A DNA stretch of 64,000 nt from an uncultured Duncaniella sp. (GTDB taxonomy: Bacteria; Bacteroidota; Bacteroidia; Bacteroidales; Muribaculaceae). How positions within the stretch are numbered: the first letter of the stretch is position 1; every line of letters begins with the position of its first letter. The stretch spans positions 310,001 through 374,000 of the forward strand of contig CAJTQR010000002.1 of the NCBI GenBank assembly GCA_910578515.1. Reading direction: 5' to 3'. Below the pieces are notes generated by a model. That model ran no database searches. It was given only the letters and a program-made list of their open reading frames with translations, and was not told the DNA's origin. This document shows, in pieces, positions 9,706 through 18,172 of the stretch. Position numbers and translations under genes: made by a program.

Positions 9706-9713
9706 TAACTTTG
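9706..9713 (+). promoter_or_regulatory. Putative -7 box upstream of DUF4494 gene
   Basis: TAACTTTG, an exact match to the Bacteroidota -7 consensus TAnnTTTG, 46 bases before the DUF4494 start. No TTTG is seen at the expected -33 spacing, so strength is uncertain. Confidence 0.5.
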
Positions 9714-9758
9714 TGGTGAAAAATCAGAATTATTAAACGATAAAACAATCTCACAGAA

Positions 9759-10208
9759 ATGGCACAATGGTTTGAGACTAAGGTCCGCTATGATAAGACA
9801 ATGGATAATGGCTCCATTAAGAAAGTAACTGAGGCATATATGGTTGATGCACTCTCATTTACAGAGGCAGAGGCCCGTATATCGGAAGAAATCGCTCATT
9901 TTACCAGCGATTACTCCATCTCGGCGGTGAAGCGTACAAAAATAGCTGAAATTTTCCGTGAAAAGATGGGCGACAAATGGTATCTGGTAAAGGTCGCGTT
10001 CATTACTCTCGATGAGAAAACAGCTGTTGAGAAGAAATCAATTTCCCAGATACTTGTGTCGGCTGATAATTTCAAGGAAGCATACGATAATTTCATGGAT
10101 GGCATGAAGGGCACTATGGCTGACTTTGAAATCAACACCATCCAGGAAACTCTGATTATGGATGTTTATGACGCTGATTTGGGCGGTGAGGATAAAAAAG
10201 AAGCTTAA
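9759..10208 (+). CDS. DUF4494 domain-containing protein
   Basis: 149 residues, soluble. WFETKVRYDKTMDNGSIKK at the N-terminus and the charged alpha/beta body match DUF4494, a Bacteroidota-restricted family of unknown function. It is 10 bases upstream of the YggS-family gene on the same strand, a pairing common in the order, and both are probably served by the -7 box at 9706. Confidence 0.88.
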   Translation: MAQWFETKVRYDKTMDNGSIKKVTEAYMVDALSFTEAEARISEEIAHFTSDYSISAVKRTKIAEIFREKMGDKWYLVKVAFITLDEKTAVEKKSISQILVSADNFKEAYDNFMDGMKGTMADFEINTIQETLIMDVYDADLGGEDKKEA

Positions 10209-10217
10209 TTCCTGAAA

Positions 10218-10886
10218 ATGTCAGTCAAAGAGAATCTACGGCAAGTGCGTGGTTCCATACCGGAAGGTGTGGAACTTGTGGCTGTGTCAAAGTTTCATCC
10301 TGTGGAAGCTCTGCAGGAGGCTTATGACGAGGGACAACGTGTGTTCGGCGAGAGTCGCGCCAATGAACTTGTGGCTAAAGCCAAGGTGATGCCGGTGGAT
10401 GTGAAATGGCATTTCATCGGTCATCTGCAGACCAACAAGGTGCGTCAGATTCTTCCTTACGTTTCCCTGGTCCATAGTGTGGATTCTGAGAAACTTCTAC
10501 GTCTGATTGACAGCGAATCAGTGAGAGCCGGGAAGGTTACCGATGTGCTGCTGCAGTTGCATGTAGCCAAGGAGGAGACAAAGTTTGGTTTTGCTCCCGA
10601 GGAGCTCACAGAGCTTTCTGCCACGGGAATTTTTTCGGAGCTTACAGGTGTAAATGTCATCGGCGTCATGGGGATGGCGTCAAATGTTGATGATGAAAAC
10701 CGCATACGGGATGATTTCAGAGAAATCCGCAGGACGTTTGACTCGTTGGGCGCTTCGGCATTTGACGGGAAAGATGATTTCCGGGTGGTGAGCATGGGGA
10801 TGAGTCACGACTGGCATATAGCCGTGGAGGAAGGTGGCAACATGATACGTATCGGTACAAGTATATTTGGAGAGCGGGAGTATTAG
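10218..10886 (+). CDS. YggS-family pyridoxal phosphate homeostasis protein
   Basis: 222 residues, single-domain alanine-racemase-fold PLP carrier. The PLP lysine is Lys25 in LVAVSKFHPVE; FGESRANEL, WHFIGHLQTNKV and SMGMSHDW are conserved family motifs. These proteins bind PLP and keep free vitamin B6 in balance rather than catalyse a known reaction. Size is normal for the family (220-240). It follows DUF4494 after 10 bases. Confidence 0.95.
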   Translation: MSVKENLRQVRGSIPEGVELVAVSKFHPVEALQEAYDEGQRVFGESRANELVAKAKVMPVDVKWHFIGHLQTNKVRQILPYVSLVHSVDSEKLLRLIDSESVRAGKVTDVLLQLHVAKEETKFGFAPEELTELSATGIFSELTGVNVIGVMGMASNVDDENRIRDDFREIRRTFDSLGASAFDGKDDFRVVSMGMSHDWHIAVEEGGNMIRIGTSIFGEREY

Positions 10887-10916
10887 CCGGTCTCTATCAC
10901 GTAATAATAATCATTT

Positions 10917-12068
10917 ATGAGAAAAATAGCCATAGCGACAGGTACACGCGCCGACTGGGGGCTACTCAGCGGCATAGCTAAAGCACTTGATGCACGGGAT
11001 GACTGCGAGGTGGTGGTCCTGGCTACCAACATGCATCTTTCTCCCCGCTATGGTGATACTATAAATGAGATTACATCCGATGGCTTTTGTCCTGAGAGGG
11101 TAGCAATAAGCGATACTACCGATAGCCCTTCAGGTACAGTCAAGGCTATGGCTGAGTGCATGGCAGGGATGGCGGAGGCTCTTGACAGGGTGAGACCTGA
11201 CCTGCTTGTGATTTTGGGCGACCGTTTTGAGATGCTTGCCACAGCATCGGCCGCACTTATGATGCGTGTGCCGATAGTGCATATTGCCGGTGGTGAGATT
11301 TCGGAAGGCGCGATTGATGATTCAATCCGACATGCCATAACCAAGATGTCGGCACTTCATCTTACTGCTACCGAACCTTATCGCCGCAGAGTGATTGCTA
11401 TGGGTGAGGAGCCGGAGAGGGTAGTGAATACCGGTGCTATCGGTGTCTATAATATCATGCAGGAGCCGCTGATGAGCCGAGAGGAACTGCAGGCATCAAT
11501 CGGGTTTGAATTGCCTGAGGGTTCATTGCTTGTGACCTATCATCCCGCCACTCTCGATGACGGTGATGTGGCTTCGAGATGCAAGGCTCTGCTGGAGGCT
11601 CTCGATGAGTTCCCGGACTCAAATGTAGTGATTACTTATCCCAACAATGATGCCAGGGGTCGAGTGATAATTGACCTTATAGAGGAGTACGGTTCAGCCC
11701 GCAAGGAGCGTGTTAAGGTGATTCCCTCTCTCGGGAAATGCCGTTATCTCTCGGCGCTTAGATATGTCAGCGCCGTTGTGGGAAATTCCTCAAGTGGAAT
11801 AGTAGAGGTGCCATCCATGAAAATCCCTACCGTTGACATTGGTATGCGTCAGCGAGGCAGACTGTGTGGCGACAGCGTGATTCATTGTGGCGATTCGGCC
11901 GATGAAATCTCTGCAGCTATAAGATTTGCGCTCAGTGAGGATGGGAAACGCCTCGCCGCAGAGAGCGAGAATCCTTATTATCAGCCCGACACTCTCGGCA
12001 AGATTGTGAGGGCTATTGCTGAAACACCGTTGGAAACCCTTCACTCCAAGAAATTCTATGACAGATAA
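10917..12068 (+). CDS. neuC: UDP/GDP-N-acetylglucosamine 2-epimerase (hydrolysing), NeuC/LegG-like
   Basis: 383 residues of the hydrolysing 2-epimerase family. Signatures: GTRADWGLLSG near the start, LGDRFEMLA at about 100-108, HIAGGEISEGAIDDSIRHA at about 121-139, and the nucleotide-binding GNSSSGIVE near 288-296. NeuC makes ManNAc from UDP-GlcNAc; LegG makes a 2,4-diacetamido sugar from a UDP-linked precursor. Substrate cannot be fixed from sequence. It overlaps the cytidylyltransferase start by 11 bases, indicating coupled translation. Confidence 0.88.
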   Translation: MRKIAIATGTRADWGLLSGIAKALDARDDCEVVVLATNMHLSPRYGDTINEITSDGFCPERVAISDTTDSPSGTVKAMAECMAGMAEALDRVRPDLLVILGDRFEMLATASAALMMRVPIVHIAGGEISEGAIDDSIRHAITKMSALHLTATEPYRRRVIAMGEEPERVVNTGAIGVYNIMQEPLMSREELQASIGFELPEGSLLVTYHPATLDDGDVASRCKALLEALDEFPDSNVVITYPNNDARGRVIIDLIEEYGSARKERVKVIPSLGKCRYLSALRYVSAVVGNSSSGIVEVPSMKIPTVDIGMRQRGRLCGDSVIHCGDSADEISAAIRFALSEDGKRLAAESENPYYQPDTLGKIVRAIAETPLETLHSKKFYDR

Positions 12069-12756
12069 TACCACATTATATATAATACCGGCCCGTGGCG
12101 GCAGCAAAGGAATACCGCGTAAGAATATAAAGGAATTGTGCGGTCGTCCATTGATACATTATTCCATCGATGTGGCGCGTAAGCTTGCCGATGATGCACA
12201 TGTGCTCGTGTCGACTGACGATGATGAGATTCGTGAGGTGACCGAAAAGACCGGTCTGAAGGTTAACTATCGGCGCCCTGATTCTCTTGGAGGTGACAAG
12301 GTAGGCTCCCGTGAGGTCATTCTCGATGCCATGGATTATGCCGATAGAGAGGGAATCGAGTATGATAAGGTCGTGTTGCTGCAACCTACTTCGCCGATGA
12401 GGTCGGTAGATGATGTGAAAGGTTGTCTCGCGCTCTATAAGCCGGGTGTGGATATGGTGGTGTCGGTGACGGAAGCTTCATGCAATCCGTACTATGATTG
12501 CTTTGAGACCGGTGCCGATGGTGCGTTGCATGTGTCGAAGGGTGATGGGAAATATACCCGCCGACAGGATGTGCCAAAGGCGTGGCAATACAACGGTGCC
12601 GTTTATGTGATAAATCCAGAGTCGCTCCGACGCATGGGACTGGGGGAATTTCCAGTGCGGATACCTTATAAGATGCCGCGCTCACGCTCTATGGACCTTG
12701 ATACGCCGCTCGATTGGCAAATTGTCGAATTATTGATGAGTCAAAAAACGAAATAA
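12058..12756 (+). CDS. neuA: CMP-nonulosonate (acylneuraminate) cytidylyltransferase, NeuA/LegF-like
   Basis: 232 residues. The N-terminal nucleotide-binding loop YIIPARGGSKGIPRKN (about 8-23) is the CMP-sialate synthetase motif, followed by LQPTSPMR near 103-110 and the YNGAVYV segment. It activates a nine-carbon acid as its CMP derivative. The ATG at 12058 is preferred over an in-frame ATG at 12016 because the conserved loop begins eight residues later and the longer form would intrude deep into the epimerase gene. It ends 4 bases before the next gene. Confidence 0.88.
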   Translation: MTDNTTLYIIPARGGSKGIPRKNIKELCGRPLIHYSIDVARKLADDAHVLVSTDDDEIREVTEKTGLKVNYRRPDSLGGDKVGSREVILDAMDYADREGIEYDKVVLLQPTSPMRSVDDVKGCLALYKPGVDMVVSVTEASCNPYYDCFETGADGALHVSKGDGKYTRRQDVPKAWQYNGAVYVINPESLRRMGLGEFPVRIPYKMPRSRSMDLDTPLDWQIVELLMSQKTK

Positions 12757-12760
12757 GAGT

Positions 12761-13810
12761 ATGGACAGGCATCTTATCAATGAGGATGCATCGCTATTGG
12801 ATGCATTGGCACGTCTGAACGCATTGTCGGGTCAGGTAATGACTCTGCTTGTGATTGACGGAGATGGTGTGATGAGAGGTACACTTACAGATGGTGATGT
12901 GCGCCGGGCATTGCTGCGTGGGGTGGCGCTTGACTCGCCGGTGACTGATGCCGTGCACCGTGAATTCCGTTTCCTGCGTGAAGGGGAACCTGAAGTGGGT
13001 GCTCTCAGGGAAATCCGCAAGCAGGGCATAAGGCTTATACCCGTTCTTGATGCCGACGGTAAGGTGAAACGGATTATTGACACACGTGTCACCCGCACCA
13101 TACTTCCGGTCAGTGCTATTCTAATGGCGGGAGGCAAGGGTGAACGTTTGCGCCCCATGACTCTTACCACTCCCAAGCCTCTCCTTAAAGTTGGTGAGAA
13201 GGCTATAATTGATTATAATATTGAAGCTCTTGCCGGAGTAGGGGTGGAGGATGTATCGGTGACTGTCAATTATCTTGCCGAGCAACTGGAGTCACATTTC
13301 TCCACACCTGTGGCAGGGGTGAAAGTGAAATGTGTGCGCGAGACCAAACCCTTAGGCACTATAGGTTCGGCCGCTTTGGTTGAGCTCCCCGAGGAGGGGG
13401 CGACAATAGTGATGAACTCCGACCTGCTTACCACTATATCCTTTGAGGATATGTATCTCAGGCATACGGAGGAGGGGGCTGACGTGACTATTGCAGCGGT
13501 GCCCTACAATGTATCGGTGCCTTACGCGATTCTCGAGACTGAGGGCTCGTCGGTGAAAAGCCTTGAGGAGAAGCCATCGTATTCCTACTATGCCAACGCC
13601 GGAATCTATATATTTTCCAACCGGCTTCTGCGCAGTCTCCCGAGCGACGAGCGTACAGATGCCACTGACCTGATAGAAAATGCCATTGCCGCAGGCAAGC
13701 GTGTGACATATTTCCCAATCAACGGCACATGGATTGATATAGGGTCGCCTGCCGACTTCCGCCATGCGCAGGAACTGATGAGGCATATACGGCAGACTCA
13801 GGAAAATTGA
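12761..13810 (+). CDS. CBS-domain nucleotidyltransferase (PtmE-like)
   Basis: 349 residues. The first 115 or so form a CBS pair (LLVIDGDGVMRGTLTDGDVRR and IPVLDADGKVKRIIDTR), followed by a nucleotidyltransferase domain with SAILMAGGKGERLRPMT at 118-134 and a second metal/sugar-binding region near 200-215. This fusion is the architecture of PtmE, which makes GDP-glucosamine in the legionaminic-acid route of Campylobacter; generic sugar-1-phosphate nucleotidyltransferase is the safe call. It is the third gene of an overlapping or tightly spaced set with the NeuC-like and NeuA-like genes. Confidence 0.83.
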   Translation: MDRHLINEDASLLDALARLNALSGQVMTLLVIDGDGVMRGTLTDGDVRRALLRGVALDSPVTDAVHREFRFLREGEPEVGALREIRKQGIRLIPVLDADGKVKRIIDTRVTRTILPVSAILMAGGKGERLRPMTLTTPKPLLKVGEKAIIDYNIEALAGVGVEDVSVTVNYLAEQLESHFSTPVAGVKVKCVRETKPLGTIGSAALVELPEEGATIVMNSDLLTTISFEDMYLRHTEEGADVTIAAVPYNVSVPYAILETEGSSVKSLEEKPSYSYYANAGIYIFSNRLLRSLPSDERTDATDLIENAIAAGKRVTYFPINGTWIDIGSPADFRHAQELMRHIRQTQEN

Positions 13811-13959
13811 CGGTTCAATCCCCCTTTTTATGAATTGACAATTGACAAATCGGGGAAATAAGTTGTTAATAAATATAAGCGCGGCATAGATGCCAGAAAG
13901 TAGCGGCACTATCCGTTATGATAAAGAATAAAATATAATCATCAAAAATAAATTCAGTC

Positions 13960-15150
13960 ATGGCTGATTCCAACTTCATAGACTATGTAAAGGTGCTATG
14001 CCGTTCGGGCAAAGGTGGCGCCGGGTCAAGACATTTTTATCGTGCGAAATATATCCCTAAAGGTGGTCCTGACGGTGGAGACGGAGGTCGTGGCGGTCAT
14101 ATAATCCTCAAAGGCAACAGCCACATGTGGACTCTGCTCCCCCTGCGCTACCGTCGCCATATATTTGCCGGCAACGGTCAGAGCGGTTCAGGCGGAAGGT
14201 CGTTTGGCAAGGATGGTGAGGATGTGATAGTGGAAGTTCCCTGCGGCACTGTGGTATTTGATGCCGAGACAGGAGAATTTCTCTGCGAAGTCACTTACGA
14301 TGGCGAGGAGGTGAAGCTTCTTCGTGGCGGCCGAGGCGGTCTGGGTAACTGGCATTTCAAAAGTGCCACCAACCGTACGCCACGCTACGCTCAGCCCGGA
14401 GAACCTGCCATTGAGAAAAGTATTATCATGGAGTTGAAGCTTCTTGCCGATGTGGGTCTTGTCGGTTTTCCTAATGCCGGGAAGTCTACACTTCTGTCGG
14501 CCATTTCAGCCGCGCGTCCGAAGATAGCCGACTATCCTTTTACCACTATGGAGCCTCAGCTGGGCATTGTGTCATATCGTGGTGACAAGTCATTTGTCAT
14601 GGCGGATATCCCGGGTATCATAGAGGGAGCCAGCGAAGGCAAGGGACTCGGTCTGCGTTTCCTCCGTCACATAGAGCGTAATGCTGTGTTGCTTTTTATG
14701 GTTCCGGCCGATGCCGATGACATAAAGGCGCAGTATGATATCCTTGTTTCAGAGCTTGAACAGTTCAACCCGCAGCTTGCCGACAAGCCTCGTGTGCTCG
14801 CGATATCCAAGAGCGATATGCTTGATGAGGAGCTTATGGCGGAGATTGAGAAGACACTTCCAGAGGGTGTGCCACATCTGTTTATTTCAGCTGTCACCGG
14901 TATGGGTATAACAGAATTGAAGGATATGCTCTGGAGCGAAATTACCGATGAGCGCAACCGCATTGAGGTCGCTCCGATTACCCACCGTCCGCTCGATGGA
15001 CATCACCGTGTGCGCGAGGAGGATGAATTTATCTTTGAGAATGTCCCCGCTCCTATTGACGATGAGGAATTTGACGATATCGAGGATGAAGGATTCGACG
15101 ACGAGGATTACGGCGGCGTGATGCTCGATGAAGACGAATATGAGTGTTGA
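13960..15150 (+). CDS. obgE: Obg-family ribosome-assembly GTPase
   Basis: 396 residues. Glycine-rich Obg fold at about 4-160 (GKGGAGSRHF, GGPDGGDGGRGG), then a G domain with G1 GFPNAGKST at 169-177, G3 DIPGIIEGASEGKGLG near 213-228, and the NKSD-type G4 appearing as ISKSD. The C-terminal tail is acidic and variable (DDEEFDDIEDE), as in Bacteroidota Obg. It acts in late 50S assembly and stress control. A 149-base spacer without a recognised gene separates it from the sugar genes; yraN follows 18 bases downstream. Confidence 0.97.
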   Translation: MADSNFIDYVKVLCRSGKGGAGSRHFYRAKYIPKGGPDGGDGGRGGHIILKGNSHMWTLLPLRYRRHIFAGNGQSGSGGRSFGKDGEDVIVEVPCGTVVFDAETGEFLCEVTYDGEEVKLLRGGRGGLGNWHFKSATNRTPRYAQPGEPAIEKSIIMELKLLADVGLVGFPNAGKSTLLSAISAARPKIADYPFTTMEPQLGIVSYRGDKSFVMADIPGIIEGASEGKGLGLRFLRHIERNAVLLFMVPADADDIKAQYDILVSELEQFNPQLADKPRVLAISKSDMLDEELMAEIEKTLPEGVPHLFISAVTGMGITELKDMLWSEITDERNRIEVAPITHRPLDGHHRVREEDEFIFENVPAPIDDEEFDDIEDEGFDDEDYGGVMLDEDEYEC

Positions 15151-15168
15151 TAACTGACTCCACGGGTT

Positions 15169-15540
15169 ATGGCTGAACACAATGAAGTGGGAAAATGGGG
15201 AGAGAAGGTGGCGCGTGACTACTTTCTGACCCAGGGTTACGCCATAGCCGGAGAGAATGTGAGAATCTGTAAGGTAGAGATTGACCTCATAGTCATTAAG
15301 GATGACAGAATCTGTTTTGTTGAGGTCAAGACTCGTTCCTCAGATTTCAAGGACCCTGCAGAGGCGATAGATAAGCGGAAGCGGGCACGGATGACTATGG
15401 CTGCCGATTCCTATATGCGCGCCTACGACGTCCCTCACGAACCGCAGTTCGATATATTTCTTATAATCGGCAATCCTCAGAACTATAGGATAGAGCATAT
15501 ACCCGATGCGTTTTTCCCTCTGCTCAACAACGGTTATTGA
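15169..15540 (+). CDS. YraN-family (UPF0102) protein
   Basis: 123 residues. Endonuclease-like UPF0102 fold with the PD-(D/E)XK-type residues in KVEIDLIVIKDDRICFVEVKTR (Glu and Asp of VEID, then EVK). Function is not settled; the fold suggests a DNA-processing role. Length is normal. It is 18 bases after obgE and probably in the same transcript; it ends 13 bases before the stop of the convergent Lrp gene. Confidence 0.93.
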   Translation: MAEHNEVGKWGEKVARDYFLTQGYAIAGENVRICKVEIDLIVIKDDRICFVEVKTRSSDFKDPAEAIDKRKRARMTMAADSYMRAYDVPHEPQFDIFLIIGNPQNYRIEHIPDAFFPLLNNGY

Positions 15541-15553
15541 TTCTCAGGATGGA

Positions 15554-16030
15554 TTAATGGTCGAGAGGCAAAGGGATGGTGTGGGAATTTTTCACCTCTC
15601 CAAGCACAAACGAACTGCTCAGTGACCCTATGCAGTCGAGGTCGCCGAGTATACGGAGTATGAATTTCTGATATGATTTCATATCCTCCGCATATATTTT
15701 TAAAAGAAAATCATAATCGCCGGATATGTTATAGCATTCGGCGATTTCTTTTATTTGCTGTACCGCTTCCATGATTCTCATGCTGTTTTCATAGGTGTGC
15801 TGCTTCATTTTCAGATAGCAGAAGGCAACGAAACCGCAGTTGAGCTTCTCGGCATCGAGCACAGCCATATATTTTTTGATGTACCCTTCCCGCTCGAGAC
15901 GTTTCATGCGCTCAAATGTAGGAGTGGTGGAAAGATTGATTGCGGCCGCCAGTTCCTTGGTGGTGAGACGGGAATTTTCCTGCAATTGTTGCAGCAGCCT
16001 GAGGTCAGTGTGGTCTATTTCAGTTGACAT
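15554..16030 (-). CDS. Lrp/AsnC-family transcriptional regulator
   Basis: 158 residues. N-terminal winged helix-turn-helix (ITDLRLLQQL-like start, LTTKELAAAINLSTTPTFERMKRLE at about 22-46) and a C-terminal RAM/AsnC ligand-binding domain (about 70-150, with CYNISGDYDFLLKI). It is transcribed away from metY across a 170-base gap that holds the metY promoter, so control of metY in response to an amino acid is a reasonable inference. Confidence 0.93.
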   Translation of the reverse strand: MSTEIDHTDLRLLQQLQENSRLTTKELAAAINLSTTPTFERMKRLEREGYIKKYMAVLDAEKLNCGFVAFCYLKMKQHTYENSMRIMEAVQQIKEIAECYNISGDYDFLLKIYAEDMKSYQKFILRILGDLDCIGSLSSSFVLGEVKNSHTIPLPLDH

Positions 16031-16136
16031 GATGGGGAATGATATTCTGCAAAGCTCCGTATTAAGGACTGCGAATCAGAAAAGTTATGTTGTGATGCAG
16101 ACAAAAATAGTATAATTTTCTAAGTTTTGCAATTTA

Positions 16137-16168
16137 TTTGGAATGATATTTCGGCGATTGTAACTTTG
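16137..16168 (+). promoter_or_regulatory. Bacteroidota-type promoter of metY
   Basis: TTTG at 16137-16140, 20 bases, then TAACTTTG at 16161-16168: both boxes match the consensus with the expected spacing. It ends 32 bases before the metY ATG. Confidence 0.82.
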
Positions 16169-16200
16169 CGATATAAAAATCAATAAAATATCATATAATT

Positions 16201-17490
16201 ATGGCAAACAAGAATCTCCACTTTGAAACTCTCCAACTCCATGTCGGACAGGAAACTCCCGACCCCGCTACCGATGCCCGTGCCGTGCCTATCTATCAGA
16301 CCACATCATACGTGTTCAGAGACTCACAGCATGCTGCCGACAGGTTCGGACTGCGTGATGCCGGAAATATCTACGGACGTCTCACCAACTCAACCCAGGG
16401 TGTGCTTGAGGAGCGAATAGCAGCCCTCGAAGGCGGGGTGGGGGCACTCGCCGTGGCAAGCGGTGCGGCAGCTATTGCCTATGCGTTGGAAAATCTGCTC
16501 CAGTCAGGTGACCATCTCGTGGCTGCTGACAATCTGTATGGCGGTTCATACAATCTGATTGCACATACTTTTGCTCCACGTGGCATCAAGTCGACATTTG
16601 TCAATGTGCGTGATTTCAGGGCAGTGGAGGATGCCATAAGGTCCAATACCAAGGCTATTTTTGTGGAAACTTTCGGAAATCCCAATTCCGATGTGACCGA
16701 TATTGACGCAATCGCCGCGATAGCGCATAGACATAATATCCCTCTGATAGTCGACAATACTTTCGGAACCCCGTATCTGATACGCCCGATTGAACATGGT
16801 GCTGACATAGTGGTGCATTCAGCCACAAAGTTTATCGGAGGTCATGGCACAAGCCTCGGAGGGGTGATAGTCGACAGCGGCAAGTTTGACTGGAGAGCCA
16901 ATGCGGAGAAATTCCCTACATTGGCAAAGCCTGACCCAAGCTACCATGGTGCGGTGTTTGCCGATGTCGCAGGTGAGGCTGCCTTTGTGACACGCATACG
17001 TGCGGTTCTTTTGCGCGATACAGGTGCAGCTATTTCGCCGTTCAACGCTTTTATACTTCTTCAGGGTGTGGAGACTTTATCGCTGAGAATCGAGCGTCAT
17101 GTGGAGAACGCGCTGAAAGTAGTGGAATTTCTTTCGGACCATCCGAAAGTGGCTAAGGTCAATCATCCCTCGCTTGCTGACCATCCTGACCATCAACTTT
17201 ACACTTCACTTTTCCCCAACGGAGCCGGAAGTATCTTTACTTTTGAAATCAAAGGGGGGCAGGATGAGGCATGGCGATTTATTGACTCGTTGCAGATATT
17301 TTCGCTTCTCGCTAATGTGGCAGACGTAAAGAGTCTTGTGATACATCCTTACACCACCACTCACTCGCAACTTTCAGCTGAAGAGCTGGAGGCACAGCAT
17401 ATCACTCCTGCCACCATTCGTCTCAGCATCGGCACAGAGCATATCGACGACCTTCTCGCTGATATAAGTCAAGCGCTCAATCAAGTTTAA
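16201..17490 (+). CDS. metY: O-acetylhomoserine sulfhydrylase / aminocarboxypropyltransferase
   Basis: 429 residues, Cys/Met-metabolism PLP family. The Schiff-base lysine is Lys210 in VHSATKFIGGHG; NTFGTPYLIRP, SGAAAIAYALENL and YGRLTNSTQ line the cofactor site, and the long insertion around 225-260 and the 425-430 length are typical of MetY as opposed to MetB/MetC (about 390). It makes homocysteine (or cysteine) from O-acetylhomoserine and sulfide. It stands alone, divergent from an Lrp-family regulator, behind a clear promoter. Confidence 0.95.
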   Translation: MANKNLHFETLQLHVGQETPDPATDARAVPIYQTTSYVFRDSQHAADRFGLRDAGNIYGRLTNSTQGVLEERIAALEGGVGALAVASGAAAIAYALENLLQSGDHLVAADNLYGGSYNLIAHTFAPRGIKSTFVNVRDFRAVEDAIRSNTKAIFVETFGNPNSDVTDIDAIAAIAHRHNIPLIVDNTFGTPYLIRPIEHGADIVVHSATKFIGGHGTSLGGVIVDSGKFDWRANAEKFPTLAKPDPSYHGAVFADVAGEAAFVTRIRAVLLRDTGAAISPFNAFILLQGVETLSLRIERHVENALKVVEFLSDHPKVAKVNHPSLADHPDHQLYTSLFPNGAGSIFTFEIKGGQDEAWRFIDSLQIFSLLANVADVKSLVIHPYTTTHSQLSAEELEAQHITPATIRLSIGTEHIDDLLADISQALNQV

Positions 17491-17670
17491 AAGCTGGTAT
17501 CTTGTGTCGTATGAGGATATGGGATGGATTGGAAAAACATGTGTAAAAATCGTGGATGGAAAAATTGATATGTACGAGCGAGTAGTCCAATGATATTTGT
17601 CAGGAGCGTTTTTTCTTGAAGTAGGGTATGTTTTTTAATAAGGTGTGTTCTTTTTAAGCAAATTTCTGTG

Positions 17671-17678
17671 TAACTTTG
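17671..17678 (+). promoter_or_regulatory. Putative -7 box for yqeY-serS
   Basis: TAACTTTG matches the -7 consensus exactly and lies 29 bases before the YqeY start. The -33 position has no clean TTTG, so only the -7 element is supported. Confidence 0.55.
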
Positions 17679-17706
17679 TAGCTCTAAAAACAGACACATA
17701 CAAGAT

Positions 17707-18159
17707 ATGGACTTATTTGACAAAATCTCGGCTGATATCAAAGCCGCAATGTTGTCTCGCGACAAGGTGAGACTCGAAACCCTGCGTGGCATAAAGAAAG
17801 AATTTATCGAAGCTAAAACCGCCAAGGGTGGCGACGGCTCGCTTTCGGATGAAGCCGCGCTTAAGATTTTGGCTAAGATGGTGAAACAGCGCCGCGAGAC
17901 TGCTCAGATTTACGATGAGCAGAACCGTATTGACCTGCGCGACAATGAGCTTGCCGAGGCAGCTGTAATCGAAGAATATCTTCCCAAGCAACTTACCGAT
18001 GAGGAGCTGACCGAAGAGCTTAAAAAAATCATAGCTCAGGTGGGTGCCACTTCGCCCAAGGAGATGGGTAAGGTGATGGGTGTTGCTTCAAAAGCACTTT
18101 CGGGAAGAGCCGACGGTAAGGCTATATCCGCAAAGGTGAAAGAATTGTTAAACAACTAA
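17707..18159 (+). CDS. GatB/YqeY domain protein
   Basis: 150 residues; all-helical YqeY fold like the tail domain of GatB (LFDKISADIKAAMLSRDKVRLETLRGIK at the start, EEYLPKQLTDEEL in the middle, GKVMGVASKALSGRADGK near the end). Family members may bind tRNA; their role is not established. It is 14 bases upstream of serS, which fits a tRNA-linked function and a shared transcript. Confidence 0.93.
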   Translation: MDLFDKISADIKAAMLSRDKVRLETLRGIKKEFIEAKTAKGGDGSLSDEAALKILAKMVKQRRETAQIYDEQNRIDLRDNELAEAAVIEEYLPKQLTDEELTEELKKIIAQVGATSPKEMGKVMGVASKALSGRADGKAISAKVKELLNN

Positions 18160-18172
18160 AACTGAAATAAAG

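Noticed and set aside
13811..13959. Search for a synthase or other sugar gene in the gap before obgE
   Set aside because: The gap holds only AT-rich spacer with no frame of useful length.
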